This document shows positions 22,274 to 23,549 of a stretch of 23,549 nt of DNA, piece by piece (position 1 is the stretch's first letter; each line of letters opens with the position of its first letter). A model generated the notes under the pieces. The model worked only from the letters and a program-made list of their open reading frames with translations. It did no database searches and was not told the origin of the DNA. The DNA is from an uncultured Methanomethylovorans sp. Lineage in GTDB: Archaea > Halobacteriota > Methanosarcinia > Methanosarcinales > Methanosarcinaceae. Both the position numbers and the translations under genes were made by a program. Location of the stretch: contig CALBTS010000650.1 of NCBI GenBank assembly GCA_937968035.1, positions 1-23,549 of the forward strand. The letters run 5' to 3'.

Positions 22274-23377
22274 ATGAGAACGAAACAAATATTTACTATT
22301 ATATTAGACAAGGTCAATATGATGAATGCGGACGAAACACACGACATTATTTATGCTTTAAGAGAGGGCCTGAGGTCAAAAACTGTTCTTTTCCTGGCTC
22401 CCGTAGATGTTGCTGTAGGACGTATTGTTTATTTTTATGTGTATGATCTGCTGCAAAGCGATCCCCAACAAAAAGTGGTCTGGCTTTGCCTGAAAACCCC
22501 CTGGAATAAAGTTATAGGGACGTTTCAGGAATACCAATACGATATTGATAAGGAGCGTATAATTTTCATAGACTTGCTTCCTCCGGGTAAAGAGCCTTCT
22601 GAGGGTGTTCTCTATTTCTCTTCCCCATCTGATCACACTAAGATAGCTTCTCATGTGGTACAATTATTTGATAAATTCCCAGGCTCGGTTCTAGTGATCG
22701 ACAGCATGACCGTGTTGGGCACAGATAATATGCAGGTGGTGGAAAGTTTCATCAATTTCGTCCGCACAAAAGTTTCAGAGAAGAATGGTTCCATTGTTGC
22801 CATATTAGGAAAGGATACTCTTAAAGATGAATCAGAAGCTCTTATTAAATCTTTCTTTGAGATAATCGTGGAGCTTACAAACATAGGTGAGATCCATGCA
22901 GAGATCGGAATGAAGACTCTGGATGCAAGGTTCCATGTTGAAGATGGGAAATTATCCTTTGAATATATACAGAAGAAGTTAATGAGAGGTCGTCTCAAGA
23001 TCCTCATTGTAGATGATGAACCGGACATACCCGATCTTCTGCAGCTGTCACTTTCGAATCAGCCCTATGATTTTGTTGTAGCATATAATGGACAGCAAGC
23101 CATCGAAGCCACATTGAGGGAGCGCCCTGACCTGATCCTCCTTGACATAATGATGCCTGATATGGACGGATACGAAGTCGTGGAACATCTCAAGCAAAGC
23201 GCAACATCCGCTAATATCCCTGTGATAATGATCTCTGCAAAGACCGCTGTAGAAGACAAGGTACGAGGCATGGAATTGGGAATTGATGATTACATTGCCA
23301 AACCTTTTGATAAGCGTGAGGTAAATGCCAGGATTAGGATGGTAATGCGTAGATTTGGTTGGACTGAAGAAGAGTGA
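22274..23377 (+). CDS. Response regulator with N-terminal KaiC/RecA-like domain
   Basis: A 367-residue fusion. Residues about 20-232 look like a KaiC/RecA-type ATPase fold, with a Walker B-like strand GSVLVIDSMTVLG (D143), but the Walker A position (SKTVLFLAPVDVAVGRIVY) lacks the GxxxxGK[T/S] motif, so ATP binding is doubtful. Residues about 240-362 are a complete receiver domain: D247-D248, phosphoacceptor D291 in LLDIMMPDMDG, switch S321, and K343 in YIAKPFD. There is no DNA-binding domain, so output is probably by protein contact. The divergent histidine kinase is the probable phosphodonor. Starts at 22319 or 22322, behind aaggt, would remove 15-16 AT-rich-coded residues that look non-coding and are equally plausible. 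Confidence 0.85.
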   Translation: MRTKQIFTIILDKVNMMNADETHDIIYALREGLRSKTVLFLAPVDVAVGRIVYFYVYDLLQSDPQQKVVWLCLKTPWNKVIGTFQEYQYDIDKERIIFIDLLPPGKEPSEGVLYFSSPSDHTKIASHVVQLFDKFPGSVLVIDSMTVLGTDNMQVVESFINFVRTKVSEKNGSIVAILGKDTLKDESEALIKSFFEIIVELTNIGEIHAEIGMKTLDARFHVEDGKLSFEYIQKKLMRGRLKILIVDDEPDIPDLLQLSLSNQPYDFVVAYNGQQAIEATLRERPDLILLDIMMPDMDGYEVVEHLKQSATSANIPVIMISAKTAVEDKVRGMELGIDDYIAKPFDKREVNARIRMVMRRFGWTEEE

Positions 23378-23415
23378 TCAAGGCAAATTTTAGTTACTAT
23401 TAAATAAATCGATCA

Positions 23416-23431
23416 AAGAGCCAGAACTCTT
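23416..23431 (+). terminator. Weak hairpin after the receiver gene
   Basis: A 5-bp inverted repeat (aagag / ctctt) with a 6-nt loop is followed by pyrimidine-rich sequence about 40 nt after the stop. It is a modest candidate for the transcript end. Confidence 0.3.
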
Positions 23432-23463
23432 CTCTCTTATTTACTAATAATTAAAGTCAGAAG

Positions 23464-23549
23464 GTGCTCTTATGGAAACATGCGCAACACTCATTTACTG
23501 GAATAAATACCAGTATACTGCGAATTTCCTTTAAGGAAGACGGGTACGT
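23464..23549 (+). CDS. Possible gene start cut by the window edge
   Basis: A frame beginning GTG at 23464 stays open to the last base (LLWKHAQHSFTGINTSIL, then RISFKEDGY). I do not recognise it. Against it, the better initiation signal, aaggtg with a 5-nt spacer, belongs to an ATG at 23472 in another frame that stops after 20 codons (23534). The region could therefore hold a short leader peptide, a frameshifted gene, or a real gene starting at GTG. A TATA-like ttatttac (23438-23445) precedes it. Confidence 0.25.
   Translation, partial: MLLWKHAQHSFTGINTSILRISFKEDGY

Noticed and set aside
1..23549. CRISPR array, tRNA/rRNA genes, IS elements, prophage or defence genes
   Set aside because: I looked for regularly spaced repeats, T-loop/cloverleaf sequence, transposase or integrase motifs and toxin-antitoxin pairs and saw none. 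The gene content is ordinary chromosomal housekeeping.

Overview
The window is chromosomal DNA from a methanogenic archaeon, most likely a methylotrophic member of the Methanosarcinaceae (Methanolobus, Methanococcoides or Methanomethylovorans type). I infer this from the protein set: archaeal-type AlaS, transcription factor S, archaeal PCNA and primase large subunit, an MptD-type enzyme of methanopterin synthesis, a CbiA/CfbB amidase of the F430/cobamide pathway, an archaeosortase, and archaetidylserine enzymes. Promoters are archaeal (TATA boxes about 25-30 nt before predicted RNA starts, several leading to leaderless or nearly leaderless mRNAs), and starts include ATG, TTG and possibly rarer codons. 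The genus cannot be fixed from sequence reading alone. I saw no tRNA, rRNA, IS element, integrase or CRISPR array.

Layout: (1) 1-3352, plus strand: the 3' part of rtcB (RNA ligase), an AT-rich gap with a terminator hairpin and a structured-RNA candidate, a PUA-domain RNA-binding protein, a bactofilin-like polymer-forming protein with a hydrophobic helical insertion, and a small three-helix membrane protein. (2) 3419-5645, plus: argD-hisC, two PLP aminotransferases for arginine and histidine synthesis. (3) 5657-8131, minus: artA - psd - archaetidylserine synthase - mptD. The first three make a coherent set for cleaving C-terminal sorting signals of surface proteins and making the phospholipid linked to their anchoring. 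(4) 8193-10805, plus: Nudix hydrolase - TFS - PCNA - priL, an information-processing cluster. (5) 10901-13342: a membrane-stress module split into two convergent operons, pspA-pspAA (plus) facing htpX-pspAB (minus). (6) 13404-15879: divergent cfbB/cbiA (minus) and moaA plus a 49-codon small protein (plus). (7) 15886-17545, minus: surE and two uncharacterised genes. (8) 17794-20568, plus: alaS. (9) 20642-23377: a sensor histidine kinase and a divergently transcribed response regulator whose N-terminal half is a KaiC/RecA-like domain without a Walker A motif. The last 86 bases hold an uncertain gene start.

The most interesting points are the artA/psd/asS lipid-anchoring cluster, the convergent Psp module, the KaiC-like/receiver fusion with its partner kinase, an unassigned structured RNA candidate at 1278-1375, an 11-bp inverted repeat straddling the start of the 17545 gene, and hairpins at every convergent gene junction, three of which overlap the stop-codon end of the minus-strand gene. 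None of these is proven novel from sequence alone. Functions are assigned by reading motifs from memory of families, not by database search.
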